Shown here: in pieces, positions 32,543 through 42,539 of the stretch
How the letters are laid out: every line of letters starts with the position of its first letter
Numbering within the stretch: position 1 is the first letter of the stretch
NCBI RefSeq assembly: GCF_003480915.1
Contig: NZ_QUKD01000002.1
Location: 248,001-312,000, forward strand
From: Parabacteroides sp. TM07-1AC
GTDB lineage: Bacteria; Bacteroidota; Bacteroidia; Bacteroidales; Tannerellaceae
DNA length: 64,000 bases
Direction: 5' to 3'
The notes under the pieces: model-generated
Database searches by the model: none
What the model was told of the DNA's origin: nothing
Seen by the model: the letters and a program-made list of their open reading frames with translations, nothing else
Made by a program: the position numbers and the translations under genes

Positions 32543-34669
32543 ATGAACATGCAAATGAACCAACAATTTGACCTGGCCTTCAACTTCCTACAGAACACAG
32601 GAACGCACCTCTTTCTGACAGGAAAAGCCGGAACCGGAAAAACTACGTTTCTGAAAAAGCTGAAAGAGGTTTCTCCTAAACGTATGATTATTGTCGCCCC
32701 TACCGGTGTTGCTGCTATAAACGCAGGAGGTGTAACCATCCATTCTTTTTTTCAGTTACCTTTCGGTCCTTACATTCCTTCCGCTAACAGAGAAGGTAAT
32801 CAAAGTAACAACTATATGAATAAATTCAGCCGGGATAAGATCAACATCATCCGGAGTATGGATTTACTCGTGATAGACGAAGTCAGTATGGTACGGGCCG
32901 ACCTGCTGGATGCTATCAGTGATGTCCTTTGCCGTTATAAAGACCGGACAAAGCCATTCGGCGGAGTACAGCTGTTATTGATCGGCGACCTGCAACAGCT
33001 GGCGCCGGTTGCCAAAGAGGAAGAATGGAATCTATTGAAAGAACATTATCCCTCCACCTTTTTCTTTGACAGCAAAGCGCTTCGGGAAAGTAATTACTAC
33101 TGCATCGAACTGACACAGGTATATCGCCAAAGCGACAGTTCGTTTATCAATCTATTGAATAACATCAGGGAAAACAGGTTCGATGACGACACATTACATT
33201 GTCTGAACCAACGCTATATACCGGACTTCACACCGGATGACGGACAGGGATATATCACCCTGACCACCCATAATTATCAGGCCCAGCAACTCAACAACCG
33301 TAAACTGGCGGAATTACCGGGTAAGTCGTACACATTCAATGCGGAAATAAACAATGACTTTCCTGAATACTCCTATCCGACCGATCAGCACCTGGAATTG
33401 AAATGCGGTGCCCAGGTTATGTTTGTCAAGAACGATTCTTCCGGCGAACATCGGTATTATAATGGAAAAATCGGTAAGATCGTTTTCATCAACCCGAACA
33501 AAATCACCGTTGTCGGAGAAGACGGGAACGAGATACAAGTTGAAAAAGAGACCTGGAGCAACGTCAAATATACGATCAATCCCGAGACCAAAGAGATCAC
33601 AGAGACAATTGCCGGAACTTTCAGTCAATATCCGCTGAAAACAGCCTGGGCAATCACGATCCATAAAAGCCAGGGATTGACTTTCGATCATGCTATCATC
33701 GATGCTTCCGCCGCCTTCTCGCATGGGCAGGTGTATGTTGCCCTTAGTCGGTGTAAAACACTGGAAGGATTAGTTTTAAGCAGTCCCATTACCCGTAATG
33801 CCATGATCAAGGATTTACGGATACAGGAATTTTCCTCTACCGTCGCCGAAAAACAACCGCAAAAAGAACAACTGGAACTGGCGCAACAAGAATATTTCCT
33901 GGAACTGGCTCTCGAACTTTTCAACTTCGAGAGTATCCAGCAACGGCTGCAATATGCGGCTTATATGGTTTATACGCATTTACAAAAGCTATATCCGGAA
34001 CTCAACACGCAATATGCGAATACCCGGGATGCTTTCCGTTCCGTGATAACAGAGGTCGGCGGACGTTTCCAGCAGCAGCTGACCCGCATGATCACAGGCA
34101 ATCCGAATTACCGGGAAGACGAAGCGATACAGGAACGTGTCCGAAAAGGTGTTACTTATTTTATAGAGCATATCGATAGCCTTTGTACGTCTTTGGAAGA
34201 AAACTCGGCAGTCGAAATAGACAACAAGGAAAGCCGGAAGGCCGTCAATAATGCAGTCGGCAAATTTACGGAAGAATTACATCTGAAGCAGGAAACATTG
34301 AAAGCGTGCCAAAACGGTTTTTCTGTCGTTGGCTATCTCTCCGCCAAGGCCAAAGCATCGATTGAACCGCCTGCATCGACCAAAAAACGTTCCGAGCGCT
34401 CTTCATCACAGACGGCAAAAGTGGAGATTTCCAGCGACATCTTACATCCGGACCTTTACAACAGCATCAGAAACTGGCGTTACGAGCTGGCCGTAGAAAA
34501 AGAGTTGCCTCCCTACACGATCCTGCAACAGAAAGCCTTATTGGGTATCGTAAATACATTACCGACCAATTCCAAAGAGTTGCTGGCTATTCCCGGAATA
34601 GGAAAGAAAGTCATAGAAAACTACGGCAGTATATTACTGAAACTGGTTGATGAGTTCCGTAAAGGATAA
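32543..34669 (+). CDS. PIF1-like helicase with C-terminal HRDC domain
   Basis: The 708-residue superfamily 1B helicase has Walker A GKAGTGKT (27-34), motif Ia APTGVAA, Walker B LLVIDEVSM (about 109-117), QLLLIGDLQQL and the terminal motif KTAWAITIHKSQG with VYVALSRC (about 370-410). The C-terminal ~75 residues form an HRDC-type domain (LYNSIRNWRYELAVEKELPPYTIL and IPGIGKK). Such enzymes unwind DNA at replication blocks or G-quadruplexes. It stands alone between a terminator and a membrane-protein gene. Confidence 0.92.
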   Translation: MNMQMNQQFDLAFNFLQNTGTHLFLTGKAGTGKTTFLKKLKEVSPKRMIIVAPTGVAAINAGGVTIHSFFQLPFGPYIPSANREGNQSNNYMNKFSRDKINIIRSMDLLVIDEVSMVRADLLDAISDVLCRYKDRTKPFGGVQLLLIGDLQQLAPVAKEEEWNLLKEHYPSTFFFDSKALRESNYYCIELTQVYRQSDSSFINLLNNIRENRFDDDTLHCLNQRYIPDFTPDDGQGYITLTTHNYQAQQLNNRKLAELPGKSYTFNAEINNDFPEYSYPTDQHLELKCGAQVMFVKNDSSGEHRYYNGKIGKIVFINPNKITVVGEDGNEIQVEKETWSNVKYTINPETKEITETIAGTFSQYPLKTAWAITIHKSQGLTFDHAIIDASAAFSHGQVYVALSRCKTLEGLVLSSPITRNAMIKDLRIQEFSSTVAEKQPQKEQLELAQQEYFLELALELFNFESIQQRLQYAAYMVYTHLQKLYPELNTQYANTRDAFRSVITEVGGRFQQQLTRMITGNPNYREDEAIQERVRKGVTYFIEHIDSLCTSLEENSAVEIDNKESRKAVNNAVGKFTEELHLKQETLKACQNGFSVVGYLSAKAKASIEPPASTKKRSERSSSQTAKVEISSDILHPDLYNSIRNWRYELAVEKELPPYTILQQKALLGIVNTLPTNSKELLAIPGIGKKVIENYGSILLKLVDEFRKG

Positions 34670-34850
34670 CAGTATGTATAAATAAATTTTGAAAGTCAAT
34701 TTACTCGCTTTAAACGAGATTTACCTCCCATCTGACTATTTTATACTAATTTATCCATCAGAGTCATCCCTTTCTGGTAAAAAAATCGGATATTTGCATA
34801 TCTTTTCAGTAAGTTTAAAAAGATAAATATCAAGCAAATAGATATTTGAT

Positions 34851-35522
34851 ATGGAGATAAAAGAATTATTAAAAAAGTATTCGGTTTTTATTTTAGGATT
34901 ATATTTTTTAGCAGTAGGTATTGTATTGATCGTACGCTCTACTTTAGGCACCACCCCTATTTCCAGTGTTAATTACGTATTAAGTCTTAATACACCTTTC
35001 TCGTTAGGGACCTGGACGTTTATCGTGAATATTTTATTGATCATGGGGCAATTCTGGCTGATCAGGAAAGACAGAAGCCGGCAGGATACAATAGAAATTC
35101 TTCTTCAGATACCTTTTTCATTCATCTTCTCGGCTTTTATAGATTTCAATATGATACTGACCAGCAATTTACAGCCTTCCAGTTATGGGATGGCGATGGG
35201 ATTGTTACTCGTAGGATGCCTCGTACAGTCTATCGGTGTCGTACTCGAAATCAAACCCAAAGTGGCAATGATGAGTGCCGAAGCGTTTGTAAAATATGCT
35301 TCCCGTTGCTATAACAAGGAATTCGGAAAGTTTAAAGTTTATTTTGATGTTACATTGGTTACTTTAGCGGTACTAATTTCGCTCATGTTTACACAGGGGA
35401 TCGAAGGCATACGCGAAGGCTCACTTATTGCAGCTTGCATTACAGGGTATATCGTCAGTTTCCTGAATCAGAAGATTATGACGAAAAAGACGCTTTACAG
35501 GTTATTATCCGGTTTAAAATAA
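34851..35522 (+). CDS. YczE/YitT-like integral membrane protein
   Basis: The 223-residue protein has about five to six transmembrane helices. Its opening FILGLYFLAVGIVLIVRSTLGTTPISS and the later GCLVQSIGVVLEIKPKVAMMSAEAFV match the YczE/YyaS/YitT family of unknown function. It is in a stretch with no operon partners. Confidence 0.8.
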   Translation: MEIKELLKKYSVFILGLYFLAVGIVLIVRSTLGTTPISSVNYVLSLNTPFSLGTWTFIVNILLIMGQFWLIRKDRSRQDTIEILLQIPFSFIFSAFIDFNMILTSNLQPSSYGMAMGLLLVGCLVQSIGVVLEIKPKVAMMSAEAFVKYASRCYNKEFGKFKVYFDVTLVTLAVLISLMFTQGIEGIREGSLIAACITGYIVSFLNQKIMTKKTLYRLLSGLK

Positions 35523-35527
35523 AAAAT

Positions 35528-35571
35528 AAGGCTGAACGAGCTTCACCGGAGTAGCGAAGCGATTCAGCCTT
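35528..35571. terminator. Bidirectional terminator
   Basis: AAGGCTGAA (35528-35536) pairs with TTCAGCCTT (35563-35571), with an inner GCTTC/GAAGC stem. The minus-strand exit is TTATTTTTTATTTT, so it chiefly ends the DUF4923 gene. It also lies 6 nt after the stop of the plus-strand membrane protein. Confidence 0.75.
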
Positions 35572-35609
35572 GATCTGTTGTCTGCTTTTGGATCAAGTCC
35601 AAAGCTGAA

Positions 35610-36230
35610 TTATTTCTTCAATTCAAATCCCAGCATCATCCCATCATATTCACTGGCCAGTTTATTAACCAACTTCAACGTGGAATTATCAGAGATAGAA
35701 GATATCTTCGACAGAAAATCCAGTAACTTATCGGCATTGAAAAGCAAGGACAACTCATCACCGGAGATAACGACATGAGCTGTCAGCGTAGTTACTTTCA
35801 GCTTTCCGCCCAAAGCATATTTCAACTCAACCGTCTTCTCATCCGGATTAACAGAGAAAGTACCTTTCAAGGTTTTCTTCTTCAACGCATTCGTAAATGT
35901 ACTGTCACTATTGAATACATAATTGAACATACCCTCAACGATGCCCACTTTGGCGCAATATGTTTTCAGTTTCTTCTCCAGTTCACCGGCAGCCACACTT
36001 CCGGCTACATTCTTCAAGGCGTTATCTCCTTCCAGCTGGACAGCCGGATTCGTATATGTCCAGGTTCCCGTCAGATTTTCTACCGTCAGTTTTTTACCTC
36101 CTGTTACAGAAGTCACCGCATCTTTTACGGTAGATGAATTCAAGATGTCTTTCAACGATTGTCCGTATGCCTGACCGGATACAGACAGCAGGATGCTGAT
36201 AGCAACCACTAATCCCCACACTTTTTTCAT
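35610..36230 (-). CDS. DUF4923 exported protein
   Basis: The 206-residue protein has a signal peptide (cut at AYGQ) followed by the DUF4923 layout: LTVENLTGTWTYTNPAVQLEGDN (lipocalin-like first strand), a helical middle, and FNADKLLDFLSKISSISDNSTL near the end. It is a Bacteroidetes family with no known role. It is divergent from the peptidase gene, with facing -7 boxes. Confidence 0.85.
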   Translation of the reverse strand: MKKVWGLVVAISILLSVSGQAYGQSLKDILNSSTVKDAVTSVTGGKKLTVENLTGTWTYTNPAVQLEGDNALKNVAGSVAAGELEKKLKTYCAKVGIVEGMFNYVFNSDSTFTNALKKKTLKGTFSVNPDEKTVELKYALGGKLKVTTLTAHVVISGDELSLLFNADKLLDFLSKISSISDNSTLKLVNKLASEYDGMMLGFELKK

Positions 36231-36262
36231 TTTTCTCTAGTTTTACTCTTTTTAAAAACGTA

Positions 36263-36270
36263 CAAAGATA
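36263..36270 (-). promoter_or_regulatory. -7 box of the DUF4923 gene
   Basis: On the minus strand TATCTTTG matches TAnnTTTG, 32 nt before the start at 36230. Confidence 0.5.
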
Positions 36271-36283
36271 CAAATATTATAGC

Positions 36284-36291
36284 TACATTTG
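36284..36291 (+). promoter_or_regulatory. -7 box of the peptidase gene
   Basis: TACATTTG matches TAnnTTTG. This shows that the true start is downstream (ATG at 36346), not the earlier in-frame codon at 36289. Confidence 0.55.
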
Positions 36292-36345
36292 TTTTTCACA
36301 TTTATTTGTGCAGCAAAAGATCTTGAACTTAACAACATAAATCTT

Positions 36346-38349
36346 ATGAGAAATCTAACTAAACGCATCTGCATCATGCTTATTTGCTCATTAGCGTATC
36401 TGTACGGACAAGCGGCTATTGCCCCGTCCGTCGTACAATCGACAATCAACGCGTTAACCACCAAAGACAACAGTAACAAAAACGGTATTGTAAAAGGGGT
36501 CAACCAGGTTGCCCGTCTCTGGCTGGAAACCGATGGCGACGATGCCGCTTTCCAGGCTTTCTGTGAAGCGAATTATATCACTGATCCGGAAGAAAAGTAT
36601 CAGACATTTCTTAAAATCAGTGATTACCTGGAAAGCATTTACGGTCATTTCAACGAAATGTCACTGCGCCTGCAGAAAAACCTGCATCTAGATAACGGAC
36701 CGCTGTTCTCTATCGATGAGAAATTCGGTTCATACAGTCCGTCCACTCACCTGAGCGATGACTTGTACAACAACAAAATCGCCTTTATCATTGCCCTGAA
36801 TTTTCCGCATCTCACCCTTGAAGAAAAGGAAGCACTCGGAACCGACCGTAAAGCATGGGCTTACGCACGTATGGGTGACCTGTTCACGGAACGCATCCCG
36901 GCCTCCCTGTTGCAAGCTGCATCAAACGCTGAAAGCGATGCCGATATCTATATTTCCCAGTACAATATTTATATGGGGCATGTGACAAACAAGAAAGGGC
37001 AGTTGCTGTTTCCGCAAGACATGATCCTGTTATCACACTGGAATTTGCGTGACGAGATCAAAGCGAACTATAACAAAGGAAAAGAAGGCCTGGATAAGCA
37101 ACGTACGGTTTACGAAGTGATGAAACGTATCATATCGCAGGATATACCTCTTGAAGTAATCAATTCAGGAGCCTATGAATGGGAGCCGTATACAAACACA
37201 ATCAAACAAAACGGTAAAGAGGTAAAATCGACACCCGAATCGACAACCCGTTATCAGAAGATGCTGAACAATTTCAAAGCTATGCAAGGCATCGACCAAT
37301 ACACCGGAAATACTTATATCGACCGCAAATTCAATGATGATATGGAAGTAGCCCTGCAAGATGTAGAAAAACTGTTTGACGAATTTCTTTCTGCCCCCGA
37401 ACTGAAAGAGGTCGGTAAAATGATCTCCAAGCGTCTGGGACGTAAGTTGGAAGCTTACGACATCTGGTACGATGGTTTCAAAGCCCGCAGCAACCTGGAT
37501 GAAACGAAGCTGGATGCACAGACGCAGGCTCTTTACCCGGATGCTGCCGCACTGGATAACAAACTGCCGGATATCCTGATGAAACTGGGATTCAGTGCCG
37601 AACGCGCAAACTACCTGGCAGACAAGATCACAGTAGATGCGGCCCGTGGTTCAGGACACGCCTGGGGAGCTTCGATGAAAGGACAACAGTCGCGCCTTCG
37701 TACCCGTATCCCTTCTTCCGGAATGAATTACAAAGGGTATAACATTGCCATTCATGAATTTGGGCATAATGTGGAACAGACGTTGTCACTTTATGACGTG
37801 GATTATTATATGCTGCATGGCGTTCCGAACACCGCTTTCACCGAGGCACTGGCATTTGTTTTCCAAAAACGTGATCTTGAAATTTTAGGAATCACCGATC
37901 CGAATCCGGAGAAGAAAGCGATGGATGTGCTGGACAAGATATGGAGCATGTATGAAATATGCGGTGTATCCATGTTGGATATTTCTGTCTGGAAATGGAT
38001 GTATGCCCATCCGGACGCAACAGCGGAACAGCTGAAAGAAGCAACCATCTCATTGTCTAAAGAAATATGGAACAAATATTATGCTCCTGTTTTCGGGGTA
38101 AAAGATGAAACCGTACTGGCCGTTTATTCACATATGATCAGTTATCCGCTGTATTTATCGGCCTATGCATTCGGACAGATCATCGAATTTCAACTCGACC
38201 AGTATCTGGAAGGGAAGGATTTCGCCAACGAAGTCGAACGTATATTTCGCCAGGGACGCCTTACACCGAACCAATGGATGATACTGGCAACCGGCAGTCC
38301 GCTCACTGTCGAACCAATGTTGGAGGCGGTAAGAGAAGTTATCAAGTAA
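36346..38349 (+). CDS. Exported zinc metallopeptidase, HExxH (M3-like)
   Basis: From the ATG at 36346 the protein has 667 residues and a signal peptide (core ICIMLICSLAYLYG, cut near AAIA). The zinc motif is HEFGH (about residues 469-473), with a likely third ligand Glu in FTEALAF about 25 residues later. The all-helical shape, long N-terminal half and this spacing resemble M3 (thimet oligopeptidase-like) enzymes, but I place it there with caution. It is followed after 10 nt by an exporter gene. Confidence 0.75.
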   Translation: MRNLTKRICIMLICSLAYLYGQAAIAPSVVQSTINALTTKDNSNKNGIVKGVNQVARLWLETDGDDAAFQAFCEANYITDPEEKYQTFLKISDYLESIYGHFNEMSLRLQKNLHLDNGPLFSIDEKFGSYSPSTHLSDDLYNNKIAFIIALNFPHLTLEEKEALGTDRKAWAYARMGDLFTERIPASLLQAASNAESDADIYISQYNIYMGHVTNKKGQLLFPQDMILLSHWNLRDEIKANYNKGKEGLDKQRTVYEVMKRIISQDIPLEVINSGAYEWEPYTNTIKQNGKEVKSTPESTTRYQKMLNNFKAMQGIDQYTGNTYIDRKFNDDMEVALQDVEKLFDEFLSAPELKEVGKMISKRLGRKLEAYDIWYDGFKARSNLDETKLDAQTQALYPDAAALDNKLPDILMKLGFSAERANYLADKITVDAARGSGHAWGASMKGQQSRLRTRIPSSGMNYKGYNIAIHEFGHNVEQTLSLYDVDYYMLHGVPNTAFTEALAFVFQKRDLEILGITDPNPEKKAMDVLDKIWSMYEICGVSMLDISVWKWMYAHPDATAEQLKEATISLSKEIWNKYYAPVFGVKDETVLAVYSHMISYPLYLSAYAFGQIIEFQLDQYLEGKDFANEVERIFRQGRLTPNQWMILATGSPLTVEPMLEAVREVIK

Positions 38350-38359
38350 ATAAGATAAA

Positions 38360-39763
38360 ATGATATTGTCAAATCGCGCCACAACTGTAAATGAAAACGA
38401 CGGACTGCCGTTACCCAAGCGTTACTGGGCCATCTTAGCCACAGCTTTAGGAGTAGGAATGTCGGTGATAGACGGAACCATCGCCAACGTTGCATTACCG
38501 ACCATAGCCCGCGACCTGGGAACATCACCGTCTGTAACGATCTGGGTAGTCAATGCCTATCAGCTGGCCATCACCATTTCGCTTCTCTCTTTCTCCTCAT
38601 TGGGAGACATTTACGGTTACCGGAGGATTTATTTATCAGGAATCTTGCTGTTCAGCATCACATCTGCCATCTGCGCTTTAGCCGATTCGTTTTGGATGCT
38701 GACAGCCGCCCGTATTTTACAAGGATTCGGAGCAGCCGCAATCACAAGCGTGAATACGGCGCTGCTCCGGATCATCTATCCCAAACGTTTTCTAGGCCGT
38801 GGGATGGGTATCAACGCCCTTGTCGTTGCCGTATCGATTGCTGCCGGACCTACAATCGCTTCAATCATTCTCTCATTGGGTTCCTGGCATTGGCTTTTTG
38901 CCATCAATATCCCGATAGGAATTGCTGCACTCGCAATCGGACTGATGTACCTGCCTGACAATCCGATAAAAGTAACCAAACGCCGTTTCGACAAGCTCAG
39001 TTGTCTGATGAACGCAGTCACCTTTGGTCTGCTTATATTCTCATTAGAAGGTATTGCCCACAAAGAAAACACAACATTGATCATAGCCGGGATATTTGCA
39101 TTGTTCGTGATCGGTTATTTCTTTGTACGCCGCCAACTGCATGAGAAGTTTCCGTTGCTACCGGTCGACCTGATGCGTATCCCGATCTTCTCCATGTCGA
39201 TCGGCACATCTATCTGTTCTTTCACCGGGCAAATGCTGGCAATGATCTCCCTCCCCTTTTTCCTGCAGGGTTCGCTGGGACGCAGTGATGTTACGACAGG
39301 CTTACTTCTGACACCCTGGCCGTTGGCCACCATGATCATGGCTCCCCTTGCGGGACGACTGGTAGAACGTATCCATGCAGGTATATTAGGAGGTATCGGC
39401 ATGACCGTATTTGCAGCCGGTCTTTTCCTTCTCGCCATACTGCCTGAAAATCCGACAAATATGGATATAGTATGGCGCCTGTTTATTTGTGGAGCCGGCT
39501 TCGGGCTATTCCAGACACCCAACAACAGCACTATCATCTCTTCAGCCCCATCCAACCGAAGTGGCGGAGCCAGCGGAATGCTGGGCACCGCCCGTCTACT
39601 GGGACAAACACTGGGAGCAACACTGGTTGCCATGATATTCAATTTAGTTCCCAACAACAGTACACAAGCCTGTCTATATCTGGCTACCGCTTTTGCTGTT
39701 GTCGCCGCAATAGTCAGTAGCCTGAGAATTTCACAACCACGCCCACTGAAAGGATTCAGATAA
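38360..39763 (+). CDS. DHA2-family (EmrB/QacA) MFS exporter
   Basis: The 467-residue protein has 14 predicted transmembrane helices. The family motifs are VIDGTIANVALPTIARDLG (helix 1), GDIYGYRRIYLSG (motif A) and GFGAAAITSVNTALLR (near motif C). It exports drugs or toxic metabolites by proton antiport. It begins 10 nt after the peptidase gene, so the two are probably co-transcribed. Confidence 0.92.
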   Translation: MILSNRATTVNENDGLPLPKRYWAILATALGVGMSVIDGTIANVALPTIARDLGTSPSVTIWVVNAYQLAITISLLSFSSLGDIYGYRRIYLSGILLFSITSAICALADSFWMLTAARILQGFGAAAITSVNTALLRIIYPKRFLGRGMGINALVVAVSIAAGPTIASIILSLGSWHWLFAINIPIGIAALAIGLMYLPDNPIKVTKRRFDKLSCLMNAVTFGLLIFSLEGIAHKENTTLIIAGIFALFVIGYFFVRRQLHEKFPLLPVDLMRIPIFSMSIGTSICSFTGQMLAMISLPFFLQGSLGRSDVTTGLLLTPWPLATMIMAPLAGRLVERIHAGILGGIGMTVFAAGLFLLAILPENPTNMDIVWRLFICGAGFGLFQTPNNSTIISSAPSNRSGGASGMLGTARLLGQTLGATLVAMIFNLVPNNSTQACLYLATAFAVVAAIVSSLRISQPRPLKGFR

Positions 39764-39765
39764 AA

Positions 39766-39793
39766 AAGCCACTCTGCAAATGCAGAGTGGCTT
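39766..39793. terminator. Bidirectional terminator
   Basis: A 12-nt arm at 39766-39777 pairs perfectly with 39782-39793 across AAAT, between the convergent exporter and aldolase genes. Confidence 0.85.
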
Positions 39794-39817
39794 CCTATAT
39801 TTAATCTGTAACTTGGA

Positions 39818-40816
39818 TTAAAGTTTGTTGTCAGAACCCAAAACGTTAAGAATTTTGTGTTTGTACAGTTTTTCCATGTTATCACGAGCCGGGCCCAGAT
39901 ATTTACGAGGGTCAAATTCTGCCGGTTTTTCAGCGAAAGTCTTACGGATTGCAGCAGTCATAGCCAGACGAGAATCTGAGTCAATGTTGATCTTGCATAC
40001 TGCAGACTTAGCAGCCTTACGCAATTCTTCTTCAGGAATACCGATAGCAGCCTTCAAAGCACCACCGTATTTGTTGATAGTTTCAACTTCTTCTTCAGGA
40101 ACAGAAGAAGAACCGTGAAGAACGATAGGGAATCCCGGAAGTTTTTCCATTACAGCGTCCAATACTTCGAATGCCAATGGAGGAGGAACCATCTTGCCAG
40201 TCTTCGGATCGATATGGCATTGTTCCGGAGTAAATTTGTAAGCACCGTGAGAAGTACCGATTGAGATAGCCAAAGAATCGCAACCTGTGCGAGTAGCGAA
40301 ATCAATTACTTCTTCAGGGTCAGTATATGTGTGATGATCAGAAGAAACTTCGTCTTCAACACCAGCCAATACACCCAGTTCACCTTCAACTGTTACGTCG
40401 AACTGATGAGCATATTCAACCACTTTCTTAGTCAAAGCAACATTTTCTTCGTAAGGCAGGTGAGAACCGTCAATCATTACAGAAGAGAAACCTGAATCGA
40501 TACAGCTTTTGCAAGTTTCAAATGTATCACCATGATCCAGGTGAAGAACGATCTGCGGATTTTCGCAACCTAATTCCTTTGCATATTCAACTGCACCCTG
40601 AGCCATGTAACGCAACAGAGTTGCATTAGCATACTGACGAGCACCCTTAGATACCTGCAGGATAACCGGAGATTTTGTTTCAACAGCAGCCTTGATGATA
40701 GCCTGCATCTGTTCCATGTTATTGAAGTTGAAAGCCGGAATTGCATATCCGCCTTTGATGGCTTTAGCAAACATTTCTCTAGTGTTTACCAAACCTAAGT
40801 CTTTGTAATTTACCAT
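39818..40816 (-). CDS. fba: Class II fructose-bisphosphate aldolase
   Basis: This zinc enzyme cleaves fructose-1,6-bisphosphate in glycolysis. The frame extends to 40918, but MVNYKDLGLVNTREMF at 40816 is the family start. In 332 residues I see the zinc/catalytic HLDHGD (Asp94, His95), the EGELGVLAG segment with its glutamate and SDHHTYTDPEEV, ISIGTSHGAYKF, and VLHGSSSVPEEE. The coding sequence is unusually rich in favoured codons, as expected for a highly expressed gene. Confidence 0.96.
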   Translation of the reverse strand: MVNYKDLGLVNTREMFAKAIKGGYAIPAFNFNNMEQMQAIIKAAVETKSPVILQVSKGARQYANATLLRYMAQGAVEYAKELGCENPQIVLHLDHGDTFETCKSCIDSGFSSVMIDGSHLPYEENVALTKKVVEYAHQFDVTVEGELGVLAGVEDEVSSDHHTYTDPEEVIDFATRTGCDSLAISIGTSHGAYKFTPEQCHIDPKTGKMVPPPLAFEVLDAVMEKLPGFPIVLHGSSSVPEEEVETINKYGGALKAAIGIPEEELRKAAKSAVCKINIDSDSRLAMTAAIRKTFAEKPAEFDPRKYLGPARDNMEKLYKHKILNVLGSDNKL

Positions 40817-40856
40817 TGTTGTATATGTTATTACGTTAATGATTGAAAATCTTGTA

Positions 40857-40864
40857 CAAAGATA
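40857..40864 (-). promoter_or_regulatory. -7 box of the aldolase gene
   Basis: On the minus strand TATCTTTG matches TAnnTTTG, 40 nt before the ATG at 40816. Confidence 0.55.
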
Positions 40865-40945
40865 AAAACTATCCAAATATATTATGCTATTAAGCATATA
40901 AAATAACACAAAAGTCAAGGTTTAGAAAAAAATAGTCGGAATTTC

Positions 40946-40976
40946 TTTGTTTGTTTAGAGCAAATCCATACCTTTG
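40946..40976 (+). promoter_or_regulatory. Promoter of the L31 gene
   Basis: TTTG at 40946-40949 and TACCTTTG at 40969-40976 are separated by 19 nt, the full Bacteroidetes sigma consensus. The gene starts 60 nt later. Confidence 0.7.
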
Positions 40977-41035
40977 CAAGCCAATTTACCGGTTACCAAA
41001 CTAATAAGAGTTTAAATTAAATAGATAATAAAGCA

Positions 41036-41290
41036 ATGAAAAAAGGAATTCATCCTGAAAACTATCGTCCTGTAGTATTCAAGGACATGTCAAATAACGA
41101 CGTATTTATTACTCGTTCTACTATCAATGCAAAAGAAACTATCGAAATTGATGGTGTAACTTATCCATTGGTTAAGGTCGAAATTTCAAATACTTCTCAC
41201 CCGTTCTATACAGGTAAGTCTACTTTGATCGATACTGCCGGACGTGTTGATAAGTTCATGAGCCGCTACGGTAACCGTAACAAGAAATAA
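41036..41290 (+). CDS. rpmE2: 50S ribosomal protein L31, type B
   Basis: The 84-residue protein is the zinc-free type B L31: [17 protein letters not shown] at the start, [12 protein letters not shown] in the middle and [13 protein letters not shown] at the end, with no cysteines. It is monocistronic, with its own consensus promoter and terminator. Confidence 0.96.
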   Translation: MKKGIHPENYRPVVFKDMSNNDVFITRSTINAKETIEIDGVTYPLVKVEISNTSHPFYTGKSTLIDTAGRVDKFMSRYGNRNKK

Positions 41291-41309
41291 TCATTTCCCA
41301 CAAGGATTT

Positions 41310-41347
41310 GAAAAAAGGCTGCGATTCAGTTCGTAGCCTTTTTTTGT
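41310..41347 (+). terminator. Terminator of the L31 gene
   Basis: AAAAAAGGCTGCGA and its partner TTCGTAGCCTTTTTTT form a stem with one G-U pair and a short loop, ending in a T-run. Confidence 0.85.
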
Positions 41348-41394
41348 GTTGTCCCATTTTAGGGATAAGATGGATGGGAAATCAAAAATATTCC

Positions 41395-41402
41395 TATATT
41401 TG
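41395..41402 (+). promoter_or_regulatory. -7 box of the kinase-like gene
   Basis: TATATTTG matches TAnnTTTG, 37 nt before the ATG at 41440. Confidence 0.5.
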
Positions 41403-41439
41403 TAGCTTGTTAAAAGCTATATTAATCGAATAAAATACC

Positions 41440-42537
41440 ATGGCAAAAACAAAAGAAGAATTACTGAACATTCTCGACCAGTTCACACTGGCAGAAAAAG
41501 TTGTTTCCGCTGAACCTTTCGGAAACGGACACATTAACGATACGCTGAAAGTAACGAACGAAAAAGGTGAAATCAAATACGTATTACAACGTATCAACCA
41601 TCTGATCTTTACAAATGTAGATATGTTACAGAATAATATCAACACTGTAACGACACATATCCGTAAGAAACTGGAAGCCAAGGGTGAAAGTGATATCGAC
41701 CGTAAAGTATTGACTTTCCTTCCGACAAAAGACGGCAAACCTTATTACTTCGACGGCGACAGCTACTGGCGTGTATGCCTGTTCATCCCGAACAGCAAAA
41801 GCTACGAAGAAGTAACTCCCGAACTGTCTTATGAAGCAGGAAAAGCTTTCGGCGATTTCCAATCCATGTTGTCAGACCTGCCGGAAGGATCGCTGGGTGA
41901 AACAATTCCTAACTTCCATAATATGGAATTCCGCCTGCAACAATTCCATGACGCTGTAAAAGCAAATGCTGCAGGACGTCTGGAAGAAGTAAAAGACCTG
42001 ATCGAAGAAGTAGAAAAACGTGCGGAAGCCATGTGTATCCAGGAACGCTTGTACCGTGAAGGCAAACTTCAGAAACGTACAAACCATTGCGATACAAAGG
42101 TGAACAACATGATGTTCGATGCCGACACTGACAAAGTGCTTTGTGTGATCGACCTCGATACCGTTATGCCTGGATTCGTTTTGTCGGATATCGGTGACTT
42201 TATCCGTACAGGAGCAAACACCGGTGCAGAAGACGATGAAAACCTGGACAACGTAAATGTGAACATGGATATCTTCAAAGCATATACCCGTGGTTACATG
42301 GAAACAGCCAAGGCATTCCTTTCTCCGCTTGAAATCAGCCTGCTTCCTTATGGCGGTCGTTTATTGACTTATATGCAGACTGTACGCTTCCTGACAGACT
42401 ACATCAACGGCGATACTTATTATAAGATCCATAGCCCGAAACATAACCTGATCCGTACAAAAGCTCAGTTCAAACTGCTACAAAGCCTGGAAGAACATGC
42501 TGAAGAGATGGACGACTTTATGAAAGAATGGCTGTAA
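41440..42537 (+). CDS. APH-fold sugar kinase, possibly N-acetylhexosamine kinase-like
   Basis: The 365-residue protein has the aminoglycoside/choline-kinase fold: a nucleotide-binding N-lobe (AEPFGNGHINDTLKV, YVLQRINHLIF), the catalytic loop HCDTKVNNMMF (Brenner-type HxDxKxxN) and the metal-binding VIDLDTVMPGF with SDIGDFIRTG. The pattern is that of NahK-like N-acetylhexosamine 1-kinases more than antibiotic kinases. A specific substrate cannot be read from the sequence. It has its own promoter and no partner genes. Confidence 0.75.
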   Translation: MAKTKEELLNILDQFTLAEKVVSAEPFGNGHINDTLKVTNEKGEIKYVLQRINHLIFTNVDMLQNNINTVTTHIRKKLEAKGESDIDRKVLTFLPTKDGKPYYFDGDSYWRVCLFIPNSKSYEEVTPELSYEAGKAFGDFQSMLSDLPEGSLGETIPNFHNMEFRLQQFHDAVKANAAGRLEEVKDLIEEVEKRAEAMCIQERLYREGKLQKRTNHCDTKVNNMMFDADTDKVLCVIDLDTVMPGFVLSDIGDFIRTGANTGAEDDENLDNVNVNMDIFKAYTRGYMETAKAFLSPLEISLLPYGGRLLTYMQTVRFLTDYINGDTYYKIHSPKHNLIRTKAQFKLLQSLEEHAEEMDDFMKEWL

Positions 42538-42539
42538 AC

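Noticed and set aside
36289..36345. Earlier start for the HExxH peptidase
   Set aside because: It overlaps the -7 box at 36284-36291, and the residues are not a signal peptide, whereas the ATG at 36346 starts a clear one.
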